Positions 17,631 through 26,382 of a stretch of DNA of 64,000 nucleotides are shown piece by piece. Position 1 is the first letter of the stretch, and each line of letters begins with the position of its first letter. The stretch is taken from positions 1 to 64,000 of the forward strand of contig JADJAE010000011.1 of assembly GCA_016704445.1 (NCBI GenBank), written 5' to 3'. The translations under genes and the position numbers were made by a program. Source of the DNA: Deltaproteobacteria bacterium (GTDB lineage Bacteria; Myxococcota_A; Polyangia; Polyangiales; Ga0077539). The notes under the pieces were generated by a model. That model was not told where the DNA came from. It saw nothing but the letters and a program-made list of their open reading frames with translations, and made no database searches.

Positions 17631-19571
17631 ATGAGCTCCGAGGTCGCGCCCACGCCCGTCCCCTCCCCCGTCGCCAGCAACGCCACCGAGGCGGAGATCC
17701 GCTGGTTTCGAGAGGTCTACCAGGGCGACAAGGTGCCGCAGTTCACGCTGCGGTCGTTCATCATGGGCTCGCTGCTGGGATCGCTCATGGCGCTCTCCAA
17801 CCTCTATGTCGGGTTGAAGACCGGCTGGGGCCTCGGCGTCGCCATCACCGCGAGCATCCTGTCGTTCACGCTCTATTCGGTGTTGAGCACCGTCGCGCCG
17901 AGGCTCTTCGGGGCGAACATGTCGATCCTCGAGACCAACGCGATGTCGTCCACGGCCTCGTCCGCGGGCTACTCCACCGGGGGCACGATGGTGTCCGCCA
18001 TTTGCGCGCTGCTGCTGGTGCAGGGCCACCACCTCCCCTTCTGGACCCTCACCGCCTGGACCTTCCTGCTCGCCATCCTCGGCACCGTCATGGCCATCCC
18101 GATGAAGCGGCAGATGATCAACATCGAGCAGCTCAAGTTTCCTTCGGGCATGGCGGCGGCGGAGACGCTGCGCTCGCTCTATGGCACCGGCGGCGAGGCG
18201 AAGGCGAAGGCCCGCGCGCTCTTCGCGTCCATGGGCATCGGCGCGGTGGTGGCCTGGCTGCGCGACGCGCACGCCGCCGCGAGCACCGGCGTCCTCGCGC
18301 TGCTCACCCGCCTCTCGAAGCTGCCTTCGACGGTGGAGATCCCCGGGCTCACCATCGCGGGCCGCCCGGCGATGCAGTACACGATCGGCTTCGAGGGGTC
18401 GCTCATCCTGGTGGCGGCGGGCGCCATGATGGGGCTGCGCACCACCACCACGATGCTCTTCGCGGCGCTCATCAACTACGGGGTGCTGGCCCCTCGCATC
18501 TTCGAGATGGGCGGCATCACCCGGCTGGGCTACCGCGGCATCGTCGGCTGGAGCCTCTGGCCCGGCGCGGCCATCATGGTGACCTCGGGGCTGCTGTCCT
18601 TCGCGCTCCAGTGGCGCACGGTGGCCCGGGCCTTCAGCGGGCTCGGCAAGGCGTTCTCCCGCTCCAAGGCGTCGAAGACCACCGCGGGCGACGGGCCCTT
18701 CCGGGAGGGCTCCCTGGTCGACCCGGACGAAGATCCGATGGAGCGCATCGAGGTGCCGCCGACGTGGTTCGTCGGGGGCATGGCCTTCGCCACCATCGGC
18801 CTCGTGATCGTCGGGTACTTCGCCTTCGGCATCGCCCCGTGGCTGTCGGTGCTGGCGGTGGTGCTCTCCTTCGTGCTCGCCATCGTGGCCTGCCGCGCCA
18901 CCGGCGAGACGGACACCACGCCGGTGGGCGCGATGGGCAAGATCACCCAGCTCACCTACGGGGCGCTGGCGCCCTCCAACCTCACGACCAACCTGATGAC
19001 CGCGAGCATCACCGCGGGCGCCGCGGGCAGCGCGGCCGACCTGCTCACCGACCTCAAGTCGGGATACCTCCTGGGGGCCAATCCGAGGAAGCAGTTTCTG
19101 GCGCAGCTCAGCGGCACCGTGGTGGGCACCATCGTGGTGGTCCCGGCGTTCTACAAGCTGGTGCCCAACCCGGCGATCCTCGGGAGCGACCGCTTCCCGG
19201 CCCCGTCGGCGCAGGTGTGGCGCGGCGTCGCCGAGGTGCTCGCCCGGGGGGTCCACTCGCTGCACCCGACCGCTCGCTGGGCGATGCTGATCGGCGGCCT
19301 CATCGGGCTCGCGCTTCCGCTGCTGGAGCTCAGCTTCCCCAAGCACAAGAAGTATCTGCCCTCGGCGATGGGGCTCGGGCTCGCGCTGGTGATCCCGGCC
19401 TTCAACAGCGTGTCGATGTTCATCGGCGCGGTGCTGGCGGCCGCGTGGATGAAGCGCAACGAGGCGAAGGCCGAGGCGTACACGATCCCCATCGCCAGCG
19501 GCATCATCGCGGGCGAGAGCCTGCTGGGCGTCGCCGTCGCGCTGCTCGCCGCCTCGGGCTACCTCCGCTAG
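17631..19571 (+). CDS. OPT-family oligopeptide/metal-chelate transporter
   Basis: A 646-residue inner-membrane protein with roughly 14-16 hydrophobic segments. The family patterns are clear: SLLGSLMALSNLYVGLKTGW near the N-terminus, NMSILETNAMSSTASSAGYS, and the conserved LKFPSGMAAAETL. OPT proteins move small peptides or metal-chelate compounds using the proton gradient. Prokaryotic members of this size are usually single-gene importers. It lies 53 bp after larB on the same strand. A role in nickel or metal-complex uptake linked to LarB is possible but is only suggested by position. Confidence 0.9.
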   Translation: MSSEVAPTPVPSPVASNATEAEIRWFREVYQGDKVPQFTLRSFIMGSLLGSLMALSNLYVGLKTGWGLGVAITASILSFTLYSVLSTVAPRLFGANMSILETNAMSSTASSAGYSTGGTMVSAICALLLVQGHHLPFWTLTAWTFLLAILGTVMAIPMKRQMINIEQLKFPSGMAAAETLRSLYGTGGEAKAKARALFASMGIGAVVAWLRDAHAAASTGVLALLTRLSKLPSTVEIPGLTIAGRPAMQYTIGFEGSLILVAAGAMMGLRTTTTMLFAALINYGVLAPRIFEMGGITRLGYRGIVGWSLWPGAAIMVTSGLLSFALQWRTVARAFSGLGKAFSRSKASKTTAGDGPFREGSLVDPDEDPMERIEVPPTWFVGGMAFATIGLVIVGYFAFGIAPWLSVLAVVLSFVLAIVACRATGETDTTPVGAMGKITQLTYGALAPSNLTTNLMTASITAGAAGSAADLLTDLKSGYLLGANPRKQFLAQLSGTVVGTIVVVPAFYKLVPNPAILGSDRFPAPSAQVWRGVAEVLARGVHSLHPTARWAMLIGGLIGLALPLLELSFPKHKKYLPSAMGLGLALVIPAFNSVSMFIGAVLAAAWMKRNEAKAEAYTIPIASGIIAGESLLGVAVALLAASGYLR

Positions 19572-19644
19572 TCACGTCTCCGCCCCGCGCGATCCCATCG
19601 GGCGGCACGGCCGCTGCACAGGGCCGCCGCTGGAGGCATCAAGG

Positions 19645-21336
19645 ATGACGCGCAGACGTTGGGGACTGCACCTCGCGGTGGCGATGGTGGCGGCGGGAGG
19701 AACGGTGTCGGCGCAGCCTGCGCCCGAGGCGGCGCAGCGCGAAGGGACTGTGGTGCGCGTCGACGGCGACCTGCTCGTGGTCGACCTCGGACGCGACTCG
19801 GGCCTGGTCGAAGGCGAGCGCGTGCCTGTGTTGCGCCCGATCACGGTGCGCCACCCCATCACGGGGCAGAGCCTGCGCGACCGCTTTCCGCTGGGCACGC
19901 TGCAGGTCTACAACGTCGGCGGCGCCCTCTCGGTGCTCCGCCGCACCGAGGCGCTGCTGCGCCCGCCCGCCGTGGGAGACCGGGTGGTCTCCCCGAACGC
20001 CCCGGAGCCGAGGGAGGTCGCGAGGCCGACGAGCGCGGTCGCCATGGCCACTCCCGGGGCCACCCAGCGACCCGCCCGCCCCACCCAGCAGCCGACGACG
20101 CAACCGACGATCGCGGCCGCGTGGGAGGAGTCGCCCCCTCAGGCCGCGGCGCCGTCGGCAGCGGTCGCGCCGGGCGTCGACGCCGAGGAGCGCGCGGTGC
20201 TCACGGTCTTCCTCAGCACCCTCGGCCAGCGCCCGGCTGACCGGGTCGCGCGCTGGACGGCCTACCTCCGAGAGCACCGAGCGAGCCCGTGGACCGAGCG
20301 AGTCCGCGCGGAGATCGCGTCCCTGCTCCACGCCGTGACGGATCTCCCGCCGCGTCCCTCCGCGCCGCCGGGGCCGACCGCGCGGGGCGCCCTGGCCACG
20401 TCGCTGCGGCTCGGCGATCCCGCGCGGGTGGCGCTGCAGGTCGCGGGCGCTCCGGTGCTCGGGGGGAGGATCTCCGCGAGGCGACCGGGCGCCGAGCGCT
20501 ACGTCACGGTGACGCTCGCCCGCGACGGCGACGGCTTCGTGCGGGGGGAGGTTCCGCAGTCGCTGGTGACGCTGGAGGGCTTCGAGTACTTCGTCGAGCT
20601 CGACACCGAAGGGGGCGCGGCGGTGTACGTCGTGGGCAGCGCGGAGTCGCCGCGCGCCGTGGTCGTCGAGCCGAGGCCCGGAGACGCGCCCGACCCACGC
20701 GGCCGCACCCGCATCGACCTGCGGGCCGACTTCGCCGACGTCGGGTCGCGCACCATCGGATCGCGCTACGTCGCGCAGCGCTTCGTGCTGGTGGAGGGCG
20801 ACTTCCTCCAGCGGCTCGACTCCCGCGTGCTCTACGGTTACCGCGTGGGCTTCGGGGTCTACGACGGCGAGGGGCTCCCGCTCTCGCAGCTCGCCGGCGA
20901 CCTCGCCACGCAGCCCTCGACGGTGGTCTACGGCTACCACGAGCTGGAGTTCTCCCCGTCGGGCTTCGTGCACGTCATCGCGAGGCTGCAGGTGGGCGTG
21001 CACCGCGGCGGCCTCGTCGGCGGCGCGCAGGCCCGGCTGCGCATCGGGTACGAGCAGCGCACCAACCTGGTGGTCGGCGGCGACGTGCTCACGGAGGTCG
21101 GGCAGAAGGCCTTCTTCGCGCTCAACTTCCAGCCCCACCCCGCGGTGCCGATGCTCGCGCAGGGGGAGGTGTTCAACCAGTCCATCGCGTCGGGCGACCC
21201 GATGTTCCGCGTGGTGGCGCAGGTCGGGTGGCGCGCGACGCGCTGGCTCACCCTCGCCGCGCGCGGCTCGTACCAGCTCCGCAACATCCAGAACGGCGGC
21301 TTCGGCGCCGGGCTCTCCACGACCTTCGACTGGTGA
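19645..21336 (+). CDS. Secreted/outer-membrane-like protein, unknown function
   Basis: A 563-residue protein with a signal peptide (LHLAVAMVAAGGTVSAQP). Residues ~30-110 form a small beta domain (GTVVRVDGDLLVVDLGRDSG). A Thr/Pro/Ala-rich linker follows, then a mid-domain beginning near residue 250 with Ig-like features (VALQVAGAPVLGGRISARRP). The last ~200 residues alternate polar and hydrophobic residues and end in an aromatic residue (GAGLSTTFDW), as expected for an outer-membrane beta-barrel. It ends 8 bp before the next gene, which has the same overall design, so they form a paired unit. Confidence 0.72.
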   Translation: MTRRRWGLHLAVAMVAAGGTVSAQPAPEAAQREGTVVRVDGDLLVVDLGRDSGLVEGERVPVLRPITVRHPITGQSLRDRFPLGTLQVYNVGGALSVLRRTEALLRPPAVGDRVVSPNAPEPREVARPTSAVAMATPGATQRPARPTQQPTTQPTIAAAWEESPPQAAAPSAAVAPGVDAEERAVLTVFLSTLGQRPADRVARWTAYLREHRASPWTERVRAEIASLLHAVTDLPPRPSAPPGPTARGALATSLRLGDPARVALQVAGAPVLGGRISARRPGAERYVTVTLARDGDGFVRGEVPQSLVTLEGFEYFVELDTEGGAAVYVVGSAESPRAVVVEPRPGDAPDPRGRTRIDLRADFADVGSRTIGSRYVAQRFVLVEGDFLQRLDSRVLYGYRVGFGVYDGEGLPLSQLAGDLATQPSTVVYGYHELEFSPSGFVHVIARLQVGVHRGGLVGGAQARLRIGYEQRTNLVVGGDVLTEVGQKAFFALNFQPHPAVPMLAQGEVFNQSIASGDPMFRVVAQVGWRATRWLTLAARGSYQLRNIQNGGFGAGLSTTFDW

Positions 21337-21344
21337 GGACCCCG

Positions 21345-22430
21345 ATGCGAACCGCCGCCCTCTGCCTCGCCCTCTCCCTCGCCGCCGCCGCGCGCCCCGC
21401 TCGCGCGCAGTCCCCCGCGGCCGACGTCCCGACCATCGAGCACGCGCCGCTCGTTGCGGCCAACGCCCGGGAGCCCATCGTCCTGCGCTTCGGCGTGCGC
21501 CACCTGGAGCGGGTCGCGCGCCTCGCCGTCCACTGGAGGCCGGGCGGCGCGGCCCCGTGGCGCACCGCGGTGGCCGTGCGCGACTCGGGCGCGTGGCGCG
21601 TCGACCTGCCCGCGCAGCCCATCACCGCGAGGGCGGTCGACTACTACGTCGTGCTGGAGCTTGTCGACGGCTCGACCCGCGCGAGCTTCGCCTCGGCGGA
21701 GAGTCCGCATCGGGTCGTGCTGCGCCCCGAGGAGAGCGACGGGCGCGAGCTCATCGAGCTCACCCGCAACCGCGGCCGGAGGCTGGAGCTCACCGGAGGC
21801 GGCGAGTACACCGACTTCGGCTCGGCGCCCAACGAGGGCGGAGCCCGCTGCGGCGCGGCCTCGGGCGCCACCTGCCCCGACCACTGGTACACGCTCTGGG
21901 GCGAGGTGCGGTACCGCTTCTACCGCCGGGTGCGCTCGGTGGCCGTGAGGGTCGACCGGCTCGATGGGCAGACGACGCGCTCGACCTTCGAGGGGCCTCG
22001 CACGAGGGACGTCGGGCTGGTCGCGGCGACGGCGTCGGTGGAGTTCCGGCTGGTGGAGCTGGTGTCGCTGCACCTGCTGGGGACGCTCGGGGCCAACGAG
22101 GAGACGGTGCAGGTCGGCGGCGGCCTGCGGCTCGACGTGGGCACCGGGCAGCCCGCGGTGGTGAGCCTCGCGTTCCAGGGCATCACCAGCTACGGGCTGA
22201 CGGCGTCGGCGTGGATGCGCTGGGAGACGGCGCGCGACACGCCCCTCGGGGCTGGCATCGAGCTCACCAGCCAGCCGGGCGCCAACGCCCAGTGGGGGCT
22301 GCGGCTGCTGGCCGAGGGAGGGCGCCACTTCGGGCGGAACCTGACGGTGCTTGCGCGGGTGGGCTACGGCGCCCGGCAGCAGGACGCGGGCGGCTTCACC
22401 GGCGGGGGCTCGGTGCGGGTCGCGTTCTGA
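21345..22430 (+). CDS. Secreted/outer-membrane-like protein, partner of preceding gene
   Basis: A 361-residue protein with a signal peptide (LCLALSLAAAARPARAQS). A short Ig-like domain follows (LRFGVRHLERVARLAVHWRP; VDYYVVLELVDGSTRASF). The C-terminal ~220 residues are beta-barrel-like and end in Phe (GGGSVRVAF), the usual mark of outer-membrane barrels. The Ig-then-barrel order repeats that of the upstream neighbour, so the two probably arose by duplication or form one complex. The ATG at 21345 is preceded by TGAGGA. Confidence 0.72.
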   Translation: MRTAALCLALSLAAAARPARAQSPAADVPTIEHAPLVAANAREPIVLRFGVRHLERVARLAVHWRPGGAAPWRTAVAVRDSGAWRVDLPAQPITARAVDYYVVLELVDGSTRASFASAESPHRVVLRPEESDGRELIELTRNRGRRLELTGGGEYTDFGSAPNEGGARCGAASGATCPDHWYTLWGEVRYRFYRRVRSVAVRVDRLDGQTTRSTFEGPRTRDVGLVAATASVEFRLVELVSLHLLGTLGANEETVQVGGGLRLDVGTGQPAVVSLAFQGITSYGLTASAWMRWETARDTPLGAGIELTSQPGANAQWGLRLLAEGGRHFGRNLTVLARVGYGARQQDAGGFTGGGSVRVAF

Positions 22431-22482
22431 TCGCGATCGGTCGAGCGGACTCAGCCGCATTCTCCCTCCGAATGGGTTCAGA

Positions 22483-23364
22483 ATGGACCCGATGCGCCCC
22501 CACTCCAGACATCTCCTGGCTTCTGTCGCCGTGCTGCTGAGCCTCGCGGGCTGCTCGTCGACCGTGTCTTCGGTGACGGGAAGCGTCGACGGCGGGGGCG
22601 ACGCCGAGGTCTCCCTGCCGGACGTGGCCACGCCGACGGACGCCCCGCTCTCGTGCGCCTCCGAGGCGACGAGCAGCGCCGCGATCAGGTACACCGGCCC
22701 CGACGAGGTCGCCTGGGACTGTCGCGCGACGCGCCCGACGCCTGGATCGCCCGCGTTGGTGATGTCGCGCACCGCCGCGGTGATCTCGGCGCTCGACGAC
22801 GCGAGCGGCTCGACGCTGGCGCTCGACTTCTGCAGCCCTGCGGCGGACTGCATCCCGAGGCGGGGGACGCTTCGCATCGAGGCGCCCGGGTTCACCCTGA
22901 GGGCCGCGCCGGCGGGGCTGCGCACCGGGCAGTTCGTGCAGATTCGCAGCCGGGCGACGTGGTCGTGGGGATGCACGATGCAGGTCGAGGTCTCCAACGC
23001 CCCGACCTGGGACGGCGAGGTCAACACGGTGCGCCAGGGGAGCGTCCTCCTCGCGGCGGCCGCGAGCGGCGAGGGCACGGCGCTGCCCGAGGCGCCCTTC
23101 GAGGTGACCCGACGGAGCATCGGCTGCGTGATGCCCGGGACGGACTGCGGCGGCGGGAGGCCCGAGGTGTTCGCGCTTTCGTTTCAGGGGCACTGCCGCG
23201 ACTGCCTTCGCGACCCCGACCCGGTGGTGGTCACCCAGGGCGCCACCGGCACGCTCCAGGTCGATGCCCTCACCTACGCGGCGCGCAACCTTCGCTCGTT
23301 CAACTCCGGCGCCTGCGACGACTACTGGAACTACTCCTGGACCGTGCGAGAGCGGGGCCCGTGA
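22483..23364 (+). CDS. Putative lipoprotein with Cys-rich C-terminal half
   Basis: A 293-residue protein with a lipoprotein signal (LLASVAVLLSLAGC) and an Asp/Pro/Thr-rich linker (DGGGDAEVSLPDVATPTDA). The folded part has about nine Cys, including WGCTMQVEV, IGCVMPGTDCGGG and GHCRDCLRD. No family is recognised. The ATG at 22483 is used; ATG 22492 is equally possible. It stands 52 bp after the barrel pair on the same strand. Confidence 0.68.
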   Translation: MDPMRPHSRHLLASVAVLLSLAGCSSTVSSVTGSVDGGGDAEVSLPDVATPTDAPLSCASEATSSAAIRYTGPDEVAWDCRATRPTPGSPALVMSRTAAVISALDDASGSTLALDFCSPAADCIPRRGTLRIEAPGFTLRAAPAGLRTGQFVQIRSRATWSWGCTMQVEVSNAPTWDGEVNTVRQGSVLLAAAASGEGTALPEAPFEVTRRSIGCVMPGTDCGGGRPEVFALSFQGHCRDCLRDPDPVVVTQGATGTLQVDALTYAARNLRSFNSGACDDYWNYSWTVRERGP

Positions 23365-23427
23365 CGCCGCCGCGAGCGGGTACCATAAGCGCTTCGACCT
23401 CACCCCCCCGGAGGAGCCCCCCGCCCC

Positions 23428-25200
23428 ATGCGCATCGCCACCCCTTCCCCGCTTGGCCTCGTCGCGGTTTCCATTGCGATGGCCTGCTCTTCCACCACCA
23501 CCGCGCCACCGCCGGACCCCGATGCCGGCGTCGTGTCCCCGGTCGACAGCGGTATCCCTCCGACCGACCTCGGTACTCCCCGCGTTGACGTAGGCATTCC
23601 CCCCGTTGACGTAGGCATTCCCCTCGTTGACGTAGGCATTCCCCCCGTTGACGTAGGCATTCCCCCCGTTGACGTAGGCACTCCGCCCATCGACGTAGGC
23701 ACTCCGCCCCGCGACGTAGGCACTCCCCCCGTCGACGTAGGCACGCCTCCCCGCGATGCTGGCACTCCGCCTCCCACCGGGGTCGCCGTCACGACCTTCC
23801 AGTTCGATCGGGGCCGATCGGGAGCAAACCGCAGCGAGACCCGCCTCACCCCGGCTTCGGTGCGCGCTGGCTTCGGTCGCGTGGCCGCCTTCAGCCCTCG
23901 GCTCGACGGTGACGTCTACGCCCAGCCGCTCTACCTCCCGGGGCTCACCGTGGGTGGCGCTCGCCACGACGTGCTCTTCGTCGCCACGCAGAGCAACTCC
24001 CTCTACGCCCTCGACGCCGCGACGGGCGTCGAGCTCTGGCGCACCGCCCTGGGCACGCCGGTTCCCCAGTCGAGGCAGCAGTGCGGCAACATCAGCACCA
24101 TCGGCGTGGTCAGCACCGGCGTCATCGACCCGGCGACCGGCACCCTCTACGCGGTGGCCTTCACCAACGAGGGGTCGTTGCAGTTCCGGCTCAACGCGCT
24201 GGATGTCACCACCGGGCGACAGCGCTCGGGTTACCCCGCCAACATCGCTCCCCCGGCGGTCGGAGGGTCGAGCTTCGACGCCACCACCACCGGGCAGCGT
24301 GGCGCGCTCCAGTTCGACGCAGGCAGGGTCTTCGTCCCCTTCGGCGGGCTCTACGGCGACTGCGGGATCTATCACGGCTGGGTGGTCGGCATCGACGCGG
24401 CCAACCCGACGAGGCAGACCGCCTTCGCGACGCCGGGGCGGGGCTCCGGCATCTGGGCCCCCGGGGGGATGTCGATGGACGAGGCCGGCCGGCTCTACGT
24501 CGCGACGGGCAACAGCACCCCCCTCGGCGGGAGCACCCCGGGCTCGATGGGAGAACGGGTGATCCGCCTCGGAGGAGGCGCGTCGGGCCCCACCGGGTCG
24601 ACCGAGCCCGCGTCGTTCTTCGAGGCCTCCGACGCACGCATGCTCGACCTCCAGGACCTCGACATCGGCTCCGTCGCTCCGCTGGTGTTGCCCCCGATCG
24701 CGGGCACGCCGCGGATGGTCTGGCAGGGCGGCAAGGCGGGCGTGAGCTACCTCTTCAACCGCGACGACCTCGGCGGAGCGGGCGGTCAGCTCTTCCAGGC
24801 GAGGTACTTCTCTGGCGGCAACTTCGGCGCGGCGGCGACGTGGTCCAACGGCACGCAGACCTACGTGTTCGCGCCGGGTCGAGGCACGCGCGCCGGGTGC
24901 TCGGGCAGCGGCGGCGTCATGGCCCTTCGGGTCAACGGATCGGCGCTGGCGACCGCCTGGTGCAGCGGCTCGGTCTCCAACCCCTCCGGCCCGGCGGTGT
25001 CGTCCAACGGCAACAGCAACGGCGTGCTGTGGGTCGCGGGCTCCTCCCCGGCGACGCTGCGCGCGGTCGACATCGCGACGGGGATTGAGATCTTCGCCGA
25101 CGCTCCGCCCAGCGTGCGGCAGTGGACGCCCGTCGTGGTGGCCGACGGGCGGGTCTACGTCACCGGCGCTCGGACGGTCTCTCTCTACACCACGCGATAA
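23428..25200 (+). CDS. PQQ-like beta-propeller lipoprotein with heptad-repeat linker
   Basis: A 590-residue lipoprotein (LVAVSIAMAC lipobox). After the lipid anchor, residues ~52-114 consist of nearly perfect seven-residue units (PVDVGIP type) encoded by a 21-bp tandem repeat, giving a stiff acidic stalk. The remaining ~470 residues form an eight-bladed-type propeller with PQQ-like blades (LYALDAATGVELWRTALG; LYAVAFTNEGSLQFRLNALD; MVWQGGKAGVSYLFNRDDL; LRAVDIATGIEIF). Members of this group may be enzymes or scaffolds. No enzyme cofactor site can be read with certainty here. It is probably surface-exposed. Confidence 0.8.
   Translation: MRIATPSPLGLVAVSIAMACSSTTTAPPPDPDAGVVSPVDSGIPPTDLGTPRVDVGIPPVDVGIPLVDVGIPPVDVGIPPVDVGTPPIDVGTPPRDVGTPPVDVGTPPRDAGTPPPTGVAVTTFQFDRGRSGANRSETRLTPASVRAGFGRVAAFSPRLDGDVYAQPLYLPGLTVGGARHDVLFVATQSNSLYALDAATGVELWRTALGTPVPQSRQQCGNISTIGVVSTGVIDPATGTLYAVAFTNEGSLQFRLNALDVTTGRQRSGYPANIAPPAVGGSSFDATTTGQRGALQFDAGRVFVPFGGLYGDCGIYHGWVVGIDAANPTRQTAFATPGRGSGIWAPGGMSMDEAGRLYVATGNSTPLGGSTPGSMGERVIRLGGGASGPTGSTEPASFFEASDARMLDLQDLDIGSVAPLVLPPIAGTPRMVWQGGKAGVSYLFNRDDLGGAGGQLFQARYFSGGNFGAAATWSNGTQTYVFAPGRGTRAGCSGSGGVMALRVNGSALATAWCSGSVSNPSGPAVSSNGNSNGVLWVAGSSPATLRAVDIATGIEIFADAPPSVRQWTPVVVADGRVYVTGARTVSLYTTR
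23581..23769 (+). repeat. 21-bp tandem repeat (9 units) inside the propeller lipoprotein gene
   Basis: Nine in-frame units of 21 bp each encode a heptad of the type PVDVGIP. The first five are almost identical at the DNA level (core GTTGACGTAGGCATTCCC); later units drift (ACTCCG endings). The unit length is a multiple of three, so slippage changes stalk length without breaking the frame. Confidence 0.95.
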
Positions 25201-25211
25201 GGGCCGCACCG

Positions 25212-25610
25212 ATGGCCGACCGACTCTCCCTGGTGATCCTGGCCGTCCGCGATCTCTCGCGCTCGACCCGCTTCTACGCCGACGTCTTCGGCTGGAGCGT
25301 CGCCGTCGACGTGCCCGTGTACGTCGAGTTCGCGCTCCCCGATGGGATGAGGCTGGGCCTCTACCAGCGCGACGCGTTCATCAAGAACACCGACGCGCCC
25401 GCGACGCCGAGGCTCGCCGGTCACACCACGGCGACCGAGCTCTACCTCACCGTCGACGACCTCGTCGCGACGATCGCTCGCCTCGCGGCGGCCGATGCGC
25501 CGTGCCGCTCTCCGCTCGCTCCGAGGCCCTGGGGCGACACCGCCGCGTACTACGAAGACCCGGACGGCAACGTGGTGGTGGTGGCGCGCCCAACCGTCGC
25601 CGAGGGCTAA
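25212..25610 (+). CDS. VOC (glyoxalase/bleomycin-resistance fold) protein
   Basis: A 132-residue protein with the paired beta-alpha-beta-beta-beta modules of the vicinal oxygen chelate superfamily: LVILAVRDLSRSTRFYADVFG in the first and TELYLTVDDLVATIARLAAA followed by YYEDPDGNVVVVARP in the second. The conserved Glu near the C-terminus appears in YYEDPDGN. Function within the superfamily (lyase, dioxygenase, resistance or binding) cannot be decided. It starts 11 bp after the propeller gene and is separated from the sulfur operon by the palindromic promoter. Confidence 0.88.
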   Translation: MADRLSLVILAVRDLSRSTRFYADVFGWSVAVDVPVYVEFALPDGMRLGLYQRDAFIKNTDAPATPRLAGHTTATELYLTVDDLVATIARLAAADAPCRSPLAPRPWGDTAAYYEDPDGNVVVVARPTVAEG

Positions 25611-25662
25611 GCCGCTCGACGGGCCACACATCGGTGCGCGACCGGCGGCGATGGTCCCCTGC

Positions 25663-25690
25663 TTGACTATTCAAGCGTACGATTGAATAT
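25663..25690 (+). promoter_or_regulatory. Promoter with ArsR-type palindromic operator for the sulfur operon
   Basis: A -35-like TTGACT (25663-25668) and a -10-like GAATAT (25685-25690) are separated by 16 bp. The spacer is filled by a perfect palindrome with 7-bp arms, TATTCAA-N8-TTGAATA (25668-25689). This is the form of ArsR/SmtB operators and is close to the ATTC...GAAT sites bound by persulfide sensors of this family. A repressor bound here would block RNA polymerase. The start codon at 25699 is only 8 bases after the -10, which points to a leaderless or nearly leaderless transcript. Confidence 0.7.
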
Positions 25691-25698
25691 GATGTCGC

Positions 25699-26382
25699 AT
25701 GACGACCCCGCACCGGCGCTTCAAGGACGGCATCTACGAGCAGCTCGCCCGCATCGGGAAGGCCACCTCGTCGCCCAAGCGCGTCGAGCTGCTCGACCTG
25801 CTGTGCCAGGCGCCGCGCACCGTCGAGGCGCTCGCCGAGCTGACCTCCCTCTCGGTGGCCAACGCCTCGCAGCACCTGAAGGTGCTCCGGGCGGCGAGGC
25901 TCGTCGAGGCCCAGAAGAAGGGCCTCTACGTCGAGTACCGCCTCGCCGACGACGAGGTGTGCCGGTTCTTCGTCTCGCTGCGGGGCCTCGCCGAGTCGCG
26001 CCTCGCCGAGGTCGAGCAGGCCACCCGCGCCTACTTCGAGGGCCGTAGCGGCGCCGCTGCGGTCAGCAGCGATGACCTGCTCGGGAAGGTCAAGCGCGGC
26101 GAGGTCACCGTCCTCGATGTGCGCCCGGTGGAGGAGTTCCGCGCCGGTCACATCCCTCGGGCGATCTCCATTCCCGTCGACGAGCTCAAGGCCCGCCTCA
26201 AGGAGCTGCCGAAGGACCGCGAGGTCGTCGCCTACTGCCGCGGGCCCTACTGCGTGATGGCCGTCGAGGCGGTCGAGCTGCTCCGCGCCAAGGGCTTCAA
26301 GGCCCAGCGGATGGAGCAGGGCGTCGCCGACTGGAGCGCACGCGGGTGGCGGGTCGCGACCGCGCGCGAGGTGGCGCGATGA
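25699..26382 (+). CDS. ArsR-family regulator fused to a rhodanese domain
   Basis: A 227-residue fusion. Residues ~10-100 are an ArsR winged helix (KRVELLDLLCQAPRTVEALA; recognition helix SVANASQHLKVLRAARLVE). Residues ~122-222 are a rhodanese domain with active-site Cys180 in VVAYCRGPYC and a second Cys185. The DNA-binding part has two Cys, 36 and 88, spaced much as the two Cys of persulfide sensors such as SqrR/BigR, but the classic arsenic CVC motif is absent. Known family behaviour suggests repression of its own operon, relieved by persulfide or a similar thiophile. An in-frame stop lies at 25690, so the start cannot be upstream of 25699. It overlaps the transporter start by 4 bp (ATGA). 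Confidence 0.92.
   Translation: MTTPHRRFKDGIYEQLARIGKATSSPKRVELLDLLCQAPRTVEALAELTSLSVANASQHLKVLRAARLVEAQKKGLYVEYRLADDEVCRFFVSLRGLAESRLAEVEQATRAYFEGRSGAAAVSSDDLLGKVKRGEVTVLDVRPVEEFRAGHIPRAISIPVDELKARLKELPKDREVVAYCRGPYCVMAVEAVELLRAKGFKAQRMEQGVADWSARGWRVATAREVAR

Noticed and set aside
23581..23769. Regular short repeats resembling a CRISPR array
   Set aside because: Units are 21 bp with no spacers, are in frame, and encode a heptad linker inside a lipoprotein gene.
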